Part shown: in pieces, positions 17,506 through 26,655 of the stretch
Position numbering within the stretch: the stretch's first letter is position 1
How the letters are laid out: every line of letters begins with the position of its first letter
DNA from: Streptomyces sp. AJS327
GTDB taxonomy: Bacteria; Actinomycetota; Actinomycetes; Streptomycetales; Streptomycetaceae
Reading direction: 5' to 3'
Assembly (NCBI RefSeq): GCF_013450295.1
Contig: NZ_SKBR01000001.1
Span: 996,001 to 1,060,000, forward strand
DNA length: 64,000 nucleotides
Position numbers and translations under genes: made by a program
Notes under the pieces: generated by a model
The model's database searches: none
Told to the model about the DNA's origin: nothing
What the model saw: only the letters and a program-made list of their open reading frames with translations

Positions 17506-20500
17506 GTGGCGGACGTGCCACAGCTGGGGCGCAGGGACAGCGTGTTCGGGAAGCTCGTACGGCGGGGCTTCACCGACCCCGCGGCCGCCGCGCGGCTGCT
17601 CGACGCCGAGGCGCTCGCCCCCGTGCGGTCCGAGCCGCAGCTCATCGACGGGCTCGGGGCCACCGCCGACCCCGACCAGGCGCTGCTGGGCCTGGTCCGG
17701 CTGGTCGAGGCCCTGCGGGACACCCGCCCCCCGGACGCCCCGGGGCCAGGAGGGGACGCCGGCCAACCGGACGCCGCCCCCGCCGCGCCTTCCGCCCCCG
17801 CCCCCACTTCCCCCGCCGCCCCCGCCGCCTCCGCCGGGCACGGGGAGGCGGCGGGCGCGCGCGGCCTCACCCCCCGGGGAGCGGACGCGGCGGAACGCGA
17901 ACTGCTCGGCACCCTGCTGGGCAGCAAGCCGCTGCGGGACCGGCTGCTGGGGGTGCTCGGCGCCTCCGCCGCGCTCGGCGACCACCTGGCCACGCACCCC
18001 GGCGACTGGCGGGTGCTCGCCACCTACGAGATCGCCGACCTGCGCCCCACCGTCGCGGACTTCGCCGCCGAGCTGGAGCCCGCCACCGACCCGGACGCGC
18101 TGCGCGCCGCCTACCGGCGCTGCCTGCTCACCATCGCGGCGCGGGACGTCTGCGGCACCAGCGACCTCGCCCAGACCGCCGCCGAACTGGCCGACCTGGC
18201 CACCGCCACCCTCCGCGCCGCGCTCGGGATCGCCGTGGTGGAGGCGCCGGAGGACGCGGCCCAGTGCCGCCTCGCCGTCGTCGGCATGGGCAAGTGCGGG
18301 GGCCGTGAGCTGAACTACGTCTCCGACGTGGACGTGATCTTCGTCGCCGAGGCCGTCGGCACCACCGAGGAGGACGCCGCGCTGCGCGCCGCGACCCGGC
18401 TGGCCGCACGGATGATGCGGATCTGCTCCGACACCACGGCCGAGGGGACCATCTGGCCGGTGGACGCCAACCTCCGCCCCGAGGGCCGGAACGGGCCGCT
18501 GGTGCGCACCCTCAGCAGCCACCTCGCCTACTACCAGCGGTGGGCCAAGACCTGGGAGTTCCAGGCCCTCCTGAAGGCCCGCCCGGTCGCGGGTGACCTG
18601 ACCCTCGGTCAGGAGTACGTCGACGCGGTCGCGCCCATGGTGTGGCAGGCGGCCGAGCGGGAGAACTTCGTCACCGACGTGCAGCAGATGCGGCGCCGGG
18701 TCGAGGCCGCCATCCCGCTGGCCCAGGTCGAGCGGGAGCTGAAACTCGGCCCCGGCGGGCTGCGCGACGTGGAGTTCGCGGTGCAGCTCCTCCAGCTGGT
18801 GCACGGCCGGGGCGACAGCTCGCTGCGCAGCCCGACCACCCTCGACGCGCTGGCCGCGCTCGCCGCCGGGGGCTACGTCGGCCGGCAGGACGCCGCCGAG
18901 CTGGACGCCTCGTACCGCTTCCTGCGCACCCTGGAACACCGCATCCAGCTCTTCAACATGCGCCGCACCCACCTCATGCCGGAGGCGGAGGCCGACCGGC
19001 GGCGGCTGGGCCGCTCCCTCGGCTACCGCACCGACCCGGTCACCACGCTGCACCAGAACTGGCGGCGGCACGCGGCCGCCGTGCGCAGGCTCCACGAGAA
19101 GCTGTTCTACCGGCCGCTGCTGGACGCGGTCGCCCAGCTCGACACCGTCGAGGCGCGGCTGTCGACCGCCGCCGCCCGGCAGCGACTGGAGGCCCTCGGC
19201 TACGCGGACCCCGTCGCGGCGCTGCGCCATATCGAGGCGCTGACCAGCGGGGTCAGCCGGAAGGCCGCGATCCAGCGGACGCTGCTGCCGGTGCTGCTGG
19301 CCTGGTTCGGCGACTCCGCCGACCCGGACGCCGGACTGCTCGGCTTCCGGAAGATCTCCGACGCGCTGGGCAAGACCCCCTGGTACCTGCGGCTGCTCCG
19401 GGACGAGGGCGCGGCGGCGGAGAACCTGGCGCGGGTCTTCTCCACCGGCCGCTTCGCCCCCGACCTGCTGTTGCGGGCGCCGGAGGCGGTGGCGATGCTC
19501 GGCGACGGCGCCGCCGCCGGGGCGGCCGCCGAGGGCTCGCACAGCAGCGGGCTGCGGCCGAGGCCGCCCGCGGTGCTGCTCCAGGAGACGCTGGCCGCCG
19601 TCGGCCGGGCCGACGACGCCGAGCAGGCGGTGGCGGCGGCGCGCGGGGTGCGGCGGCGGGAGCTGTTCCGTACCGCCGCCGCCGACATCATCGGCGCCTA
19701 CGGCACCGAGGGCGCGGCGCCGGACGATCCGGGGGAGGCGCTGGACCGGGTCGGTACCGCGCTCACCGACGTCAACGCGGTGACGCTGGCCGGGGCGCTG
19801 CGCGCCGCCGTCCGCGCCACCTGGGGCGACGAACTCCCCACCCGGTTCGCGATCATCGGCATGGGCCGCTTCGGCGGCCGGGAGATGGGCTACGGCTCGG
19901 ACGCGGACATCCTCTTCGTGCATGATCCGCGCCCCGGCGTCACGGAGCACGAGGCGGGCAAGGCCGCGTTCGCGGTGGCCACCGAGATCCGGCGGCTCCT
20001 CCAGATCCCCAGCTCCGACCCGCCGCTGCTGATCGACACCGACCTGCGCCCGGAGGGGAGGTCCGGGATGCTCGTCCGGTCGCTCACCTCGTACGAGGCG
20101 TACTACCGGCGGTGGTCGCGGGTGTGGGAGAGCCAGGCGCTGCTGCGGGCGGCGCCGGTGGCGGGCGACGTCGAGCTGGGCGAGCGCTTCGTGCGGCTGG
20201 TCGACCCGCTCCGGTATCCGGAGGGGGGCCTGGACGAGGACGCGGTGCGGGAGGTCCGCCGCCTCAAGGCCCGCATGGAGGGGGAGCGGCTGCCCCGGGG
20301 AACCGACGCGACCACCCACACCAAACTCGGCCGGGGCGGTCTGACGGACGTCGAGTGGACCGTGCAGCTGATCCAGCTGCGGCACGCGGCCGCCGATCCC
20401 ACCCTGCGCACCACCCGCACCCGCGAGGCGCTGGCCGCCGCGCTGGCCGCCGGGCACCTGGAGGCGGAGGACGCCCGCACGCTGGACGAGGCGTGGCTGC

Positions 20501-20700
20501 TGGCCTCCCGGGTGCGGAACGCGGTGATGCTGGTGCGTGGCAGGCCCGGCGACACCTTCCCCTCGGAGCCCCGTGAGGCCGGAGCCGTGGCCCGCTACCT
20601 GGGGTACGAACCCGGCCGGGTGGGCGACATGCTGGACGACTACCGGCGCCTCACCCGGCGGGCGCGCGCCGTGATGGAGCGTCTGTTCTACGGCGGCTGA
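17506..20700 (+). CDS. glnE: Bifunctional glutamine synthetase adenylyltransferase/adenylyl-removing enzyme
   Basis: GlnE attaches AMP to, and removes it from, the tyrosine of glutamine synthetase GlnA, tuning nitrogen assimilation in the cytoplasm. The 1064-residue protein has the expected two nucleotidyltransferase domains: adenylyl-removase with GMGKCGGRELNYVSDVDVIF near 260-279, and adenylyltransferase with GMGRFGGREMGYGSDADILF near 785-805. A roughly 50-residue Ala/Pro/Ser-rich insertion (about residues 76-125) interrupts the N-terminal helical region and is probably disordered. Start is GTG at 17506, with GGAGGGGAGAGG upstream. It follows glnA2, likely in one transcript, though its substrate GlnA is encoded 30 kb away. 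Confidence 0.95.
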   Translation: MADVPQLGRRDSVFGKLVRRGFTDPAAAARLLDAEALAPVRSEPQLIDGLGATADPDQALLGLVRLVEALRDTRPPDAPGPGGDAGQPDAAPAAPSAPAPTSPAAPAASAGHGEAAGARGLTPRGADAAERELLGTLLGSKPLRDRLLGVLGASAALGDHLATHPGDWRVLATYEIADLRPTVADFAAELEPATDPDALRAAYRRCLLTIAARDVCGTSDLAQTAAELADLATATLRAALGIAVVEAPEDAAQCRLAVVGMGKCGGRELNYVSDVDVIFVAEAVGTTEEDAALRAATRLAARMMRICSDTTAEGTIWPVDANLRPEGRNGPLVRTLSSHLAYYQRWAKTWEFQALLKARPVAGDLTLGQEYVDAVAPMVWQAAERENFVTDVQQMRRRVEAAIPLAQVERELKLGPGGLRDVEFAVQLLQLVHGRGDSSLRSPTTLDALAALAAGGYVGRQDAAELDASYRFLRTLEHRIQLFNMRRTHLMPEAEADRRRLGRSLGYRTDPVTTLHQNWRRHAAAVRRLHEKLFYRPLLDAVAQLDTVEARLSTAAARQRLEALGYADPVAALRHIEALTSGVSRKAAIQRTLLPVLLAWFGDSADPDAGLLGFRKISDALGKTPWYLRLLRDEGAAAENLARVFSTGRFAPDLLLRAPEAVAMLGDGAAAGAAAEGSHSSGLRPRPPAVLLQETLAAVGRADDAEQAVAAARGVRRRELFRTAAADIIGAYGTEGAAPDDPGEALDRVGTALTDVNAVTLAGALRAAVRATWGDELPTRFAIIGMGRFGGREMGYGSDADILFVHDPRPGVTEHEAGKAAFAVATEIRRLLQIPSSDPPLLIDTDLRPEGRSGMLVRSLTSYEAYYRRWSRVWESQALLRAAPVAGDVELGERFVRLVDPLRYPEGGLDEDAVREVRRLKARMEGERLPRGTDATTHTKLGRGGLTDVEWTVQLIQLRHAAADPTLRTTRTREALAAALAAGHLEAEDARTLDEAWLLASRVRNAVMLVRGRPGDTFPSEPREAGAVARYLGYEPGRVGDMLDDYRRLTRRARAVMERLFYGG

Positions 20701-20847
20701 CGCGACCCGCGCGGCCCCCGCCGACCCTGCCCAACGCCCCGGCCACCGTCTCGCCACCGCCCCGCCGGTACGTCCCCGTCCGGCCGTCCCAGCCCGGGCC
20801 TGACCGTCCGGGCGTGGCCCGTCCGGGGCTCCGGGCGGAGGGGTGGT

Positions 20848-21708
20848 TCAGCCGCCGGCCGGGACCATCCGGGGCAGCCGGTAGGCGAGCCGCCGGTACC
20901 AGGCGCAGGAGAGCGCGAAGCCCAGCCCGAGGCAGAGCAACCCGCCGATCGCGTCCAGCCAGAAGTGGTTGGCGGTGGCGATGATCACGACGAGGGTGGC
21001 GGCCGGGTAGGCGGCGCCCAGCACCCGGACCCACAGCGGCTTCGCCAGCATCGCGATGGTGATGCCGCACCACAGCGACCAGCCGATGTGCATCGACGGC
21101 ATCGCGGCGTACTGGTTGGACATCTCCGCGAGGTTCCCCGAGGCCATGGAGCCCCAGGTCTCGTGCACCTGGACGGTGTCGATGAAGTGCGTGCTCTCCA
21201 TCAGCCGGGGCGGGGCGAGCGGGAAGAGGTAGTAGCCGAGCAGCGCGACGCCGGTGGTGATGAACAGCACGAGCCGGGTCGCCGCATACCTGCCGGGGTG
21301 GTGGCGGTAGAGCCAGACGAGCACGCCGAGCGTCACCACGAAGTGCAGTGTGGCGTAGTAGTAGTTCATGCCGACGATGAGCCATGTCACGTCGTTGGCC
21401 CACTGGTTGACCGACTGCTCGACGGCCAGGCCGAGGATGCGCTCCGCCTCCCAGATCCAGTCGGCGTTCCGCAGGGCGGCCGCCCGCTGTTCGGGGACGG
21501 CGTTCCGGATCAGGGAGTACGTCCAGTAGCTGACGGCGATCAGCGCGATCTCGAACCAGATCCGGGGCCGTCTGGGAAGCCTGGCCCGCTCCAGAGCCGT
21601 CTGGATACGGCTCTGGCCGGTGCCGCTCTCCGGACGAGTCTCCCGCGGGGGGATCTCGGTGGCGGCAGGCGGTGGTTGGTCGTCTGTCTGCGCTGTCGGT
21701 GCCCCCAT
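20848..21708 (-). CDS. PAP2-superfamily membrane phosphatase/transferase
   Basis: A 286-residue integral membrane protein of the PAP2 (inositolphosphotransferase/AUR1-like) type. Residues 1-48 are a soluble Pro-rich tail. About six membrane helices follow. The C-terminal catalytic motifs are MPSMHIGWS with His207 and ANHFWLDAIGG with His248 and Asp252. The first PAP2 motif (KxxxxxxRP) is not obvious, as in AUR1-like members that transfer phospho-headgroups between lipids. The ATG at 21708 lacks a good ribosome site. The gene converges with glnE. The lipid substrate is unknown; a role in phospholipid or phosphoinositol turnover is the family expectation. Confidence 0.82.
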   Translation of the reverse strand: MGAPTAQTDDQPPPAATEIPPRETRPESGTGQSRIQTALERARLPRRPRIWFEIALIAVSYWTYSLIRNAVPEQRAAALRNADWIWEAERILGLAVEQSVNQWANDVTWLIVGMNYYYATLHFVVTLGVLVWLYRHHPGRYAATRLVLFITTGVALLGYYLFPLAPPRLMESTHFIDTVQVHETWGSMASGNLAEMSNQYAAMPSMHIGWSLWCGITIAMLAKPLWVRVLGAAYPAATLVVIIATANHFWLDAIGGLLCLGLGFALSCAWYRRLAYRLPRMVPAGG

Positions 21709-21911
21709 AGGGGGACAGTCTGCCAGACGGGGGTACGCCCCCCGTCATCCCGTGGGGGGTTCCCGCCACCACCCCCGCCACCGTGGGGCGACGGGTCCGC
21801 GCGGCCGCTCCGTCACCGGTACGGCGGCAGCCCGGAGCCCGTAGGCGGGTGCCGTCGGCCCGTGCCGCCGTACGGCCGTACCACGACCGCGGGGAAGCCG
21901 CCGGGCGGCCG

Positions 21912-23222
21912 TCAGTCGGTGCCCGGGGCGCGGGGCGGGACCGAGGCGGTGGAGCCGCGCACCACCAGTTCGGGCAGGAAGACGAACTCGCTGTGTGGGG
22001 GCGGGGTCCCGCCCACCTCCTCCAGCAGCGCCCGCACCGCCGCCTGCCCCATGGCGGTGACCGGCTGCCGGATCGTGGTCAGCGGGGGGTCGGTGAAGGC
22101 GATCAGCGGGGAGTCGTCGAAGCCGATGACGGAGACGTCCCCCGGCACGCTCAGCCCGCGCTGCCGGGCGGCCCGGATCGCGCCGAGCGCCATCATGTCG
22201 CTGGCGCACACCACCGCGCTGCACCCCCGGTCCAGCAGCGCGGACGCGGCGGCCTGGCCACCCTCCAGGGTGTAGAGGGAGTGCTCGATGTACTCGCCGG
22301 GACCGTTCTCCCCCGAGCCCGAGCCCGAGCCCGTGTCCGAGCCCGAGCCCGTGTCCGAGCCCGTGTCCGAGCCCGAGCCCGAGCCCGTGTCCGGGGTGGC
22401 GTCCGTCTCCGCGTCGAAGTCCGGGCCGGGGGTTCCCGCTTCCGGCGCGAGGGCGGTGACGGCCGTCGTGGAGCCGGGGGAATCGGCCGGGCCGGGGGCG
22501 GCGCTCCCCGCCCCCCGGGCCCGGACGGCGGACTGGCCGCCGCTGTCGGACAGCGCGGGGACGGTGCCCGCCCGCTCCGCCGCGCCCGGGGCGTCCGACC
22601 CGGCCCGGACGGCCTCGACGAAGCCCTCGATCTTCCGCTGCACCGGCACGAACCGGCGGGGGCCCAGGGCCAGTCCGATCCGCCGGTGGCCCAGCGAACG
22701 GAGGTGGGTGACGGCCAGCCGCATCGCGGCCCGGTCGTCGGCGGAGACGAACGCGCCGCGCACCCGCTCCGAATAGCCGTTGATGAGGACGAACGGCACG
22801 CCCTGGCCGCGCAGCCGCGCGTAGCGCCCGGGGTCGGCGGTGGTGTCGGCGTGCAGCCCGGAGACGAAGATGATCCCGGCGACCCCGCGCCCCACCAGCA
22901 TCTCGGTGAGTTCGTCCTCGGTCGAGCCCCCCGGAGTCTGGGTGGCCAGCACGGGCGTGTAGCCCTGCCGGGTCAGCGCCTGCGCGATGACCTGCGCGAA
23001 CGCCGGGAATATCGGGTTCTCCAACTCCGGGGTGATCAGACCGACCAGTCCGGCGCTGCGCGCGCGCAGCTTCACGGGGCGCGCGTACCCGAGCAGGTCG
23101 AGCGCGGCGAGGACGGACTCGCGGGTGGTCGCGGCGACGCCGGGCTTGCCGTTCAGCACCCGGCTGACCGTGGCCTCGCTGACCCCCGCCTGTGCTGCGA
23201 TGTCAGCCAACCGTGCGGTCAC
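21912..23222 (-). CDS. malR: LacI-family repressor with large internal insertion (MalR-like)
   Basis: A 436-residue LacI-family regulator. The N-terminal DNA-binding domain reads LADIAAQAGVSEATVSRVLN, with the hinge following near residue 50. The sugar-binding core (60-206 and 312-436) matches the paralogue at 29037 closely. Between them, at about residues 208-311, lies a low-complexity insertion rich in Gly, Ala, Pro, Ser and Asp that includes repeated SGSDTG units. The paralogue has about 17 residues there. The gene starts 25 bases after the aglA stop, so they form an operon. Position in the maltose cluster and family indicate control of malE/aglA transcription. The insertion falls at a surface turn of the effector domain. 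Confidence 0.85.
   Translation of the reverse strand: MTARLADIAAQAGVSEATVSRVLNGKPGVAATTRESVLAALDLLGYARPVKLRARSAGLVGLITPELENPIFPAFAQVIAQALTRQGYTPVLATQTPGGSTEDELTEMLVGRGVAGIIFVSGLHADTTADPGRYARLRGQGVPFVLINGYSERVRGAFVSADDRAAMRLAVTHLRSLGHRRIGLALGPRRFVPVQRKIEGFVEAVRAGSDAPGAAERAGTVPALSDSGGQSAVRARGAGSAAPGPADSPGSTTAVTALAPEAGTPGPDFDAETDATPDTGSGSGSDTGSDTGSGSDTGSGSGSGENGPGEYIEHSLYTLEGGQAAASALLDRGCSAVVCASDMMALGAIRAARQRGLSVPGDVSVIGFDDSPLIAFTDPPLTTIRQPVTAMGQAAVRALLEEVGGTPPPHSEFVFLPELVVRGSTASVPPRAPGTD
22312..22394. repeat. Hexanucleotide-type microsatellite inside malR
   Basis: On the plus strand this stretch is built from GAGCCC and GTGTCC units, for example GAGCCCGAGCCCGTGTCC repeated several times. It encodes the SGSGSDTG repeats on the minus strand. 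The phase-preserving 6-base unit means length changes keep the reading frame. Slippage is the likely origin. Confidence 0.85.
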
Positions 23223-23247
23223 AGCACCGGACTGTACCCGGAGCCGG

Positions 23248-24843
23248 TCAGACTGCCCACCACGCGCAGGAGTCGGCGGGCAGCCGGACGCCGCCGTCGC
23301 GGAACCCCAGCGGGGCGCTGGAGATCAACGGACGCCCGGGAACGGGGAGTTCGACCTCCTCCGCGCGGGTGTTGAGGGTGCACACCAGGCCCGGCCGGGA
23401 GAGCGCCAGCACCCCGTCCGGAGCCTCCCGCCACTTCATCGGGGTGTCGCCGAGCCCGGGCAGCGCGCGGCGCAGCCGCAGCGCGGAGCGGTACAGCTCC
23501 AGGGTGGAGTGCGGGTCGCCGCTCTGCGCGGCCACCGACAGCCCGGCCCACTCGTCGGGTTGCGGCAGCCAGCTGCCGCCGGGCCCGAAGCCGTACGGGG
23601 CCTGGTCGCCGGACCAGGGCAGCGGGACGCGGCAGCCGTCGCGCTGCCCGTCCTGGCCCTCGCCGCGGAAGAAGGCCGGGTCCCGCCGTACCTCGTCGGG
23701 CAGGTCGGTGACCTCGGGCAGCCCGAGTTCCTCGCCCTGGTAGAGGTAGACGGAGCCGGGCAGGGCGAGCAGCAACAGGGCGGCGGCGCGGGCGCGTTCG
23801 ACGCCGCCCAGCCGGGTGGCGTGCCGCACCACGTCGTGGTTGGAGAGCACCCAGGTGGTGGGGGCGCCGACGGAGGTGGCGGCGGCCATCGACTCCTCGA
23901 TGACCCGGCGCATCGCCCCGGCGTCCCACGGACAGTCCAGGAAGTGGAAGTTGAACGCCTGGTGCAGTTCGTCCGGGCGGACGTAGAGGGCGAGCCGCTC
24001 GGAGCTGGGCGCCCACGCCTCGGCGACGCCGATGCGCTCGGGTCCGTAGGTCTCCAGCAACTTCCTCCAGGAGCGGTGGATTTCGTGCACGCCGTCCTGG
24101 TCGAAGAAGGGCAGGCGCTGGGCGCCGATCATGCGGGCCTGTTCCGAGCGCCCGATGTCGGGCAGCCCCTCGGCCTTGACCATGCCGTGCGCCACGTCGA
24201 TCCGGAAGCCGTCGACGCCCAGGTCGAGCCAGAAGCGGAGGACCGAGTTGAACTCCTCGCGCACCTCTGGGTTCTCCCAGTTGAGGTCGGGTTGCTCGGG
24301 CGCGAACAGGTGCAGGTACCAGGCGCCGTCCGGGACGCGGGTCCAGGCCGGGCCGCCGAAGACGGACTCCCAGTCGTTCGGGGGCAGTTCGCCGCTCGGC
24401 CCGCGGCCCGGCGCGAAGTGGTAGCGGGCCCGGGCCACCTCGTCGCCCGTGAGCGCCCGCTGGAACCAGACGTGCTGGTCGGAGGTGTGGTTGGGGACGA
24501 TGTCGACGATGACGCGCAGTCCGATCCGGTGGGCCTCGCGGATCAGCGCCTCGGCGTCCTCCAGGCTGCCGAACCGCGGGTCGACGGAGCGGTAGTCGGC
24601 GACGTCGTAGCCGCCGTCCGCCTGCGGCGAGGCGTAGAAGGGCGTCAACCACACGGCGTCCACGCCGAGTTCGGCGAGGTAGGGCAGCCGGTGGCAGACG
24701 CCGGGGAGATCGCCGTCGCCGTCGCCGTCGCTGTCGGCGAAGGAGCGCACGTACACCTGGTAGATGACGGCGTCGCGCCACCAGCCGGACGGGGTGGGGT
24801 CCGCTGCGGTCGCGGTGTCGTCGTTGACGGCGTGCTGGGTCAT
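23248..24843 (-). CDS. aglA: Alpha-glucosidase, GH13 (maltase type)
   Basis: A 531-residue cytoplasmic glycoside hydrolase family 13 enzyme that releases glucose from imported maltose or maltodextrins. The TIM-barrel motifs are present: DIVPNHTS at 114-121, nucleophile Asp216 in GFRIDVAHG, acid/base Glu275 in VAEAW, and transition-state Asp337 in SNHD. No signal peptide is seen. The calcium loop near residue 40 reads DSDGDGDGDL, stretched by a GTCGCC microsatellite. The start at 24843 has GAGGGAAG upstream. It precedes malR by 25 bases and diverges from malE, an arrangement that fits the known S. coelicolor maltose cluster in content if not exact order. Confidence 0.92.
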   Translation of the reverse strand: MTQHAVNDDTATAADPTPSGWWRDAVIYQVYVRSFADSDGDGDGDLPGVCHRLPYLAELGVDAVWLTPFYASPQADGGYDVADYRSVDPRFGSLEDAEALIREAHRIGLRVIVDIVPNHTSDQHVWFQRALTGDEVARARYHFAPGRGPSGELPPNDWESVFGGPAWTRVPDGAWYLHLFAPEQPDLNWENPEVREEFNSVLRFWLDLGVDGFRIDVAHGMVKAEGLPDIGRSEQARMIGAQRLPFFDQDGVHEIHRSWRKLLETYGPERIGVAEAWAPSSERLALYVRPDELHQAFNFHFLDCPWDAGAMRRVIEESMAAATSVGAPTTWVLSNHDVVRHATRLGGVERARAAALLLLALPGSVYLYQGEELGLPEVTDLPDEVRRDPAFFRGEGQDGQRDGCRVPLPWSGDQAPYGFGPGGSWLPQPDEWAGLSVAAQSGDPHSTLELYRSALRLRRALPGLGDTPMKWREAPDGVLALSRPGLVCTLNTRAEEVELPVPGRPLISSAPLGFRDGGVRLPADSCAWWAV

Positions 24844-24878
24844 GGGTCTTCCCTCGGGTGGTGACCGGCAACAGTCGC

Positions 24879-24895
24879 GTGGCGCTGAGCGCCAC
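24879..24895. promoter_or_regulatory. 17-base palindrome in the aglA leader
   Basis: GTGGCGCT-G-AGCGCCAC is a perfect dyad with one central base, about 36 bases upstream of the aglA start codon. It could be an operator half-turned to the aglA promoter or a small leader hairpin. No second copy was noticed in front of malE. Confidence 0.4.
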
Positions 24896-25040
24896 GTCCG
24901 CCTCGGCCAGGGCTGGTCGTGGGCGTGGGCCCGGCCCGGGCTGTGGACGCGACGGCGAGGCCCGCGGGATCGGGCCGCTGGGGCATGCCGCCCGTCGGAA
25001 CGTAGCAGCGCCGGGGGCCCGGTGGAAGGCGACAGCCATG

Positions 25041-25099
25041 ACTTTGCAGAAAATTGCGGCAAGGTCTTTCGCGGCGATGGCGGCGCTGTTACGTTCCTC
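25041..25099 (+). promoter_or_regulatory. malE promoter with MalR-type operator
   Basis: TTGCAGAAAATTGCGG at 25044-25059 sits in an AT-rich patch and is matched 14 of 16 on the opposite strand in front of the pullulanase gene. The outer arms CTTTGC and GCAAGG give it near-dyad symmetry. GCTGTTACGTTCCTC at 25085-25099 contains a -10-like TACGTT (25090-25095) and is identical to the pullulanase promoter. LacI-family repression by MalR fits this layout. A leader of roughly 280 bases precedes the malE start. Confidence 0.6.
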
Positions 25100-25380
25100 C
25101 GCAGCCGGGAGCCCGCGGGCCCTCCGGCTGGTGAGCCCCGTGGCGGGAGCCGCGCGGACGCCGGGGCCGAGCGACCCCGCGCGCCAACGCGCCCCGCGCG
25201 ACCGCCCGTTCGGACGGGCGGACCGGGGTACCGCGAGCACGGCACACGGAGCACCGGCGCGCGCGGGGAGTCAGCACCGGCGGGACGGACGTACCGGCGC
25301 GCGACGGCGTACCGAGGTTCACCACGGGTCACCGGGGACAGCTGGATCACCGGGGCCATCGAGAAGTGAGGAGCGGGAAC

Positions 25381-26655
25381 ATGCGGCGTGGCATAGGCAC
25401 CACCGCGCTGGTCGCGGCGCTGGCACTGGCGGCGAGCGCCTGCGGCGGAGGCGACTCGGACAGCGGTGACGACGGTGAGATCGCCGGGACCATCACCTAC
25501 TGGGACACCTCGAACGACGCCGAGAAGGGCAGCTACCGGAAGATCGCCGAGGACTTCGAGAAGAGGCACCCGAAGGTCAAGGTGAAGTACGTCCACGTCA
25601 ACTTCGGCGACGCCAACCAGAAGTTCAAGAACGCGGCGGGCGGCGGGGAGTCCGGTGGGGCACCCGACGTGATGCGCACCGAGGTGGCCTGGGTGGCCGA
25701 CTTCGCCAAGCTCGGCTACCTCGCCCCGCTGGAGGGCACCCCCGCGCTGGACCAGGAGTCCGACTACCTCAGGGCGGCGGCGGGCAGCACCCGCTTCGAG
25801 GGCAAGACCTACGCCGTGCCCCAGGTGACCGACACCCTCGGGCTGTTCTACAACAAGCGGCTGCTCAAGAAGGCCGGGGTGGACGTGCCCACCTCGGTGA
25901 AGGAGCTGAAGAGCGTCGCGAAGCGCATCAAGGACAGGACCGGGGCCACCGCCCTCTACCTGCGCGGCGACGACCCGTACTGGTTCCTGCCCTACCTCTA
26001 CGGCGAGGGCGGCGACCTGCTGGACACCACCGCGAAGAAGGTCACCATCGACCGGAAGCCCGGGGAGCGCGCCTTCGCCACGATGAAGGACCTGGTGGAC
26101 TCCAAGGCCGCGGTCACCGACGCCAGCGACGGCCAGGAGAACGGCCTCCGCGCCTTCCAGCGCGGCGAGGTGGCCATGATGGTCAACGGTCCCTGGGACA
26201 TCGCGGGCGCGCTGAAGGGCAAGGAGTTCAAGGACCGGAAGAACCTCGGCGTCGCCCCGGTCCTCGCGGGCAGCAAGGCCCAGGGCTCCCCGCAGGGTGG
26301 CTGGAACCTCTCGGTTTTCGCGGGCACCAAGAACATGCGTACCGCGCAGGAGTTCGCCAAGTACATGAGCTCCGCCAGCGTGCAGAAGCGCACCGCCAGG
26401 GAGCTGAGCCTGCTGCCCACCCGGAAGTCGGTCTACCGCGACCCGGAGGTGAGGAAGAACGAGATGGTCGAGTTCTTCAAGCCCGCCGTGGACAAGGCGG
26501 TCCAGCGGCCCTGGATCGCCCAGGGCAACTCGCTCTTCGAGCCGATCCGCGTCCAGGTCGACGGGGTGCTGACCGGCGGCAAGTCGCCCAAGGACGCCGC
26601 CGGGGACGCGGGGGAGAAGTTCCGGAAGCTGCTCAAGGACGAGGACTACTCCTAG
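25381..26655 (+). CDS. malE: Maltose/maltodextrin-binding lipoprotein
   Basis: A 424-residue solute-binding lipoprotein (family 1, MalE type) that captures maltose or maltodextrins outside the membrane for the ABC importer. A short signal peptide (MRRGIGTTALVAALALAASA) ends in a lipobox with Cys21. The mature protein starts with a Gly/Ser/Asp linker and shows the class pattern ITYWDTSNDAEK and GGWNLSVFAG. GAGGAGCGGGAAC precedes the ATG. It is the first gene of malEFG; a 370-base gap with hairpins separates it from malF, allowing excess binding protein. The importer ATPase (MsiK in Streptomyces) is not encoded here, as expected for a shared ATPase. Confidence 0.92.
   Translation: MRRGIGTTALVAALALAASACGGGDSDSGDDGEIAGTITYWDTSNDAEKGSYRKIAEDFEKRHPKVKVKYVHVNFGDANQKFKNAAGGGESGGAPDVMRTEVAWVADFAKLGYLAPLEGTPALDQESDYLRAAAGSTRFEGKTYAVPQVTDTLGLFYNKRLLKKAGVDVPTSVKELKSVAKRIKDRTGATALYLRGDDPYWFLPYLYGEGGDLLDTTAKKVTIDRKPGERAFATMKDLVDSKAAVTDASDGQENGLRAFQRGEVAMMVNGPWDIAGALKGKEFKDRKNLGVAPVLAGSKAQGSPQGGWNLSVFAGTKNMRTAQEFAKYMSSASVQKRTARELSLLPTRKSVYRDPEVRKNEMVEFFKPAVDKAVQRPWIAQGNSLFEPIRVQVDGVLTGGKSPKDAAGDAGEKFRKLLKDEDYS

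Larger units (their letters stand above)
24844..25380. other. Divergent regulatory region, aglA / malE
   Basis: This 537-base spacer serves two divergent operons. It contains the aglA leader palindrome and the malE operator/promoter described separately. The 280 bases between the malE -10 and its start are GC-rich with no coding frame that looks real. A long untranslated malE leader is therefore implied unless a second promoter exists nearer the gene. Confidence 0.6.

Noticed and set aside
15844..20757. A 1637-codon open frame on the minus strand opposite glnA2 and glnE
   Set aside because: It is antisense to two certain genes, its composition is Arg/Gly/Val-rich as expected from the complement of GC3-rich codons, and it has no recognisable domain.
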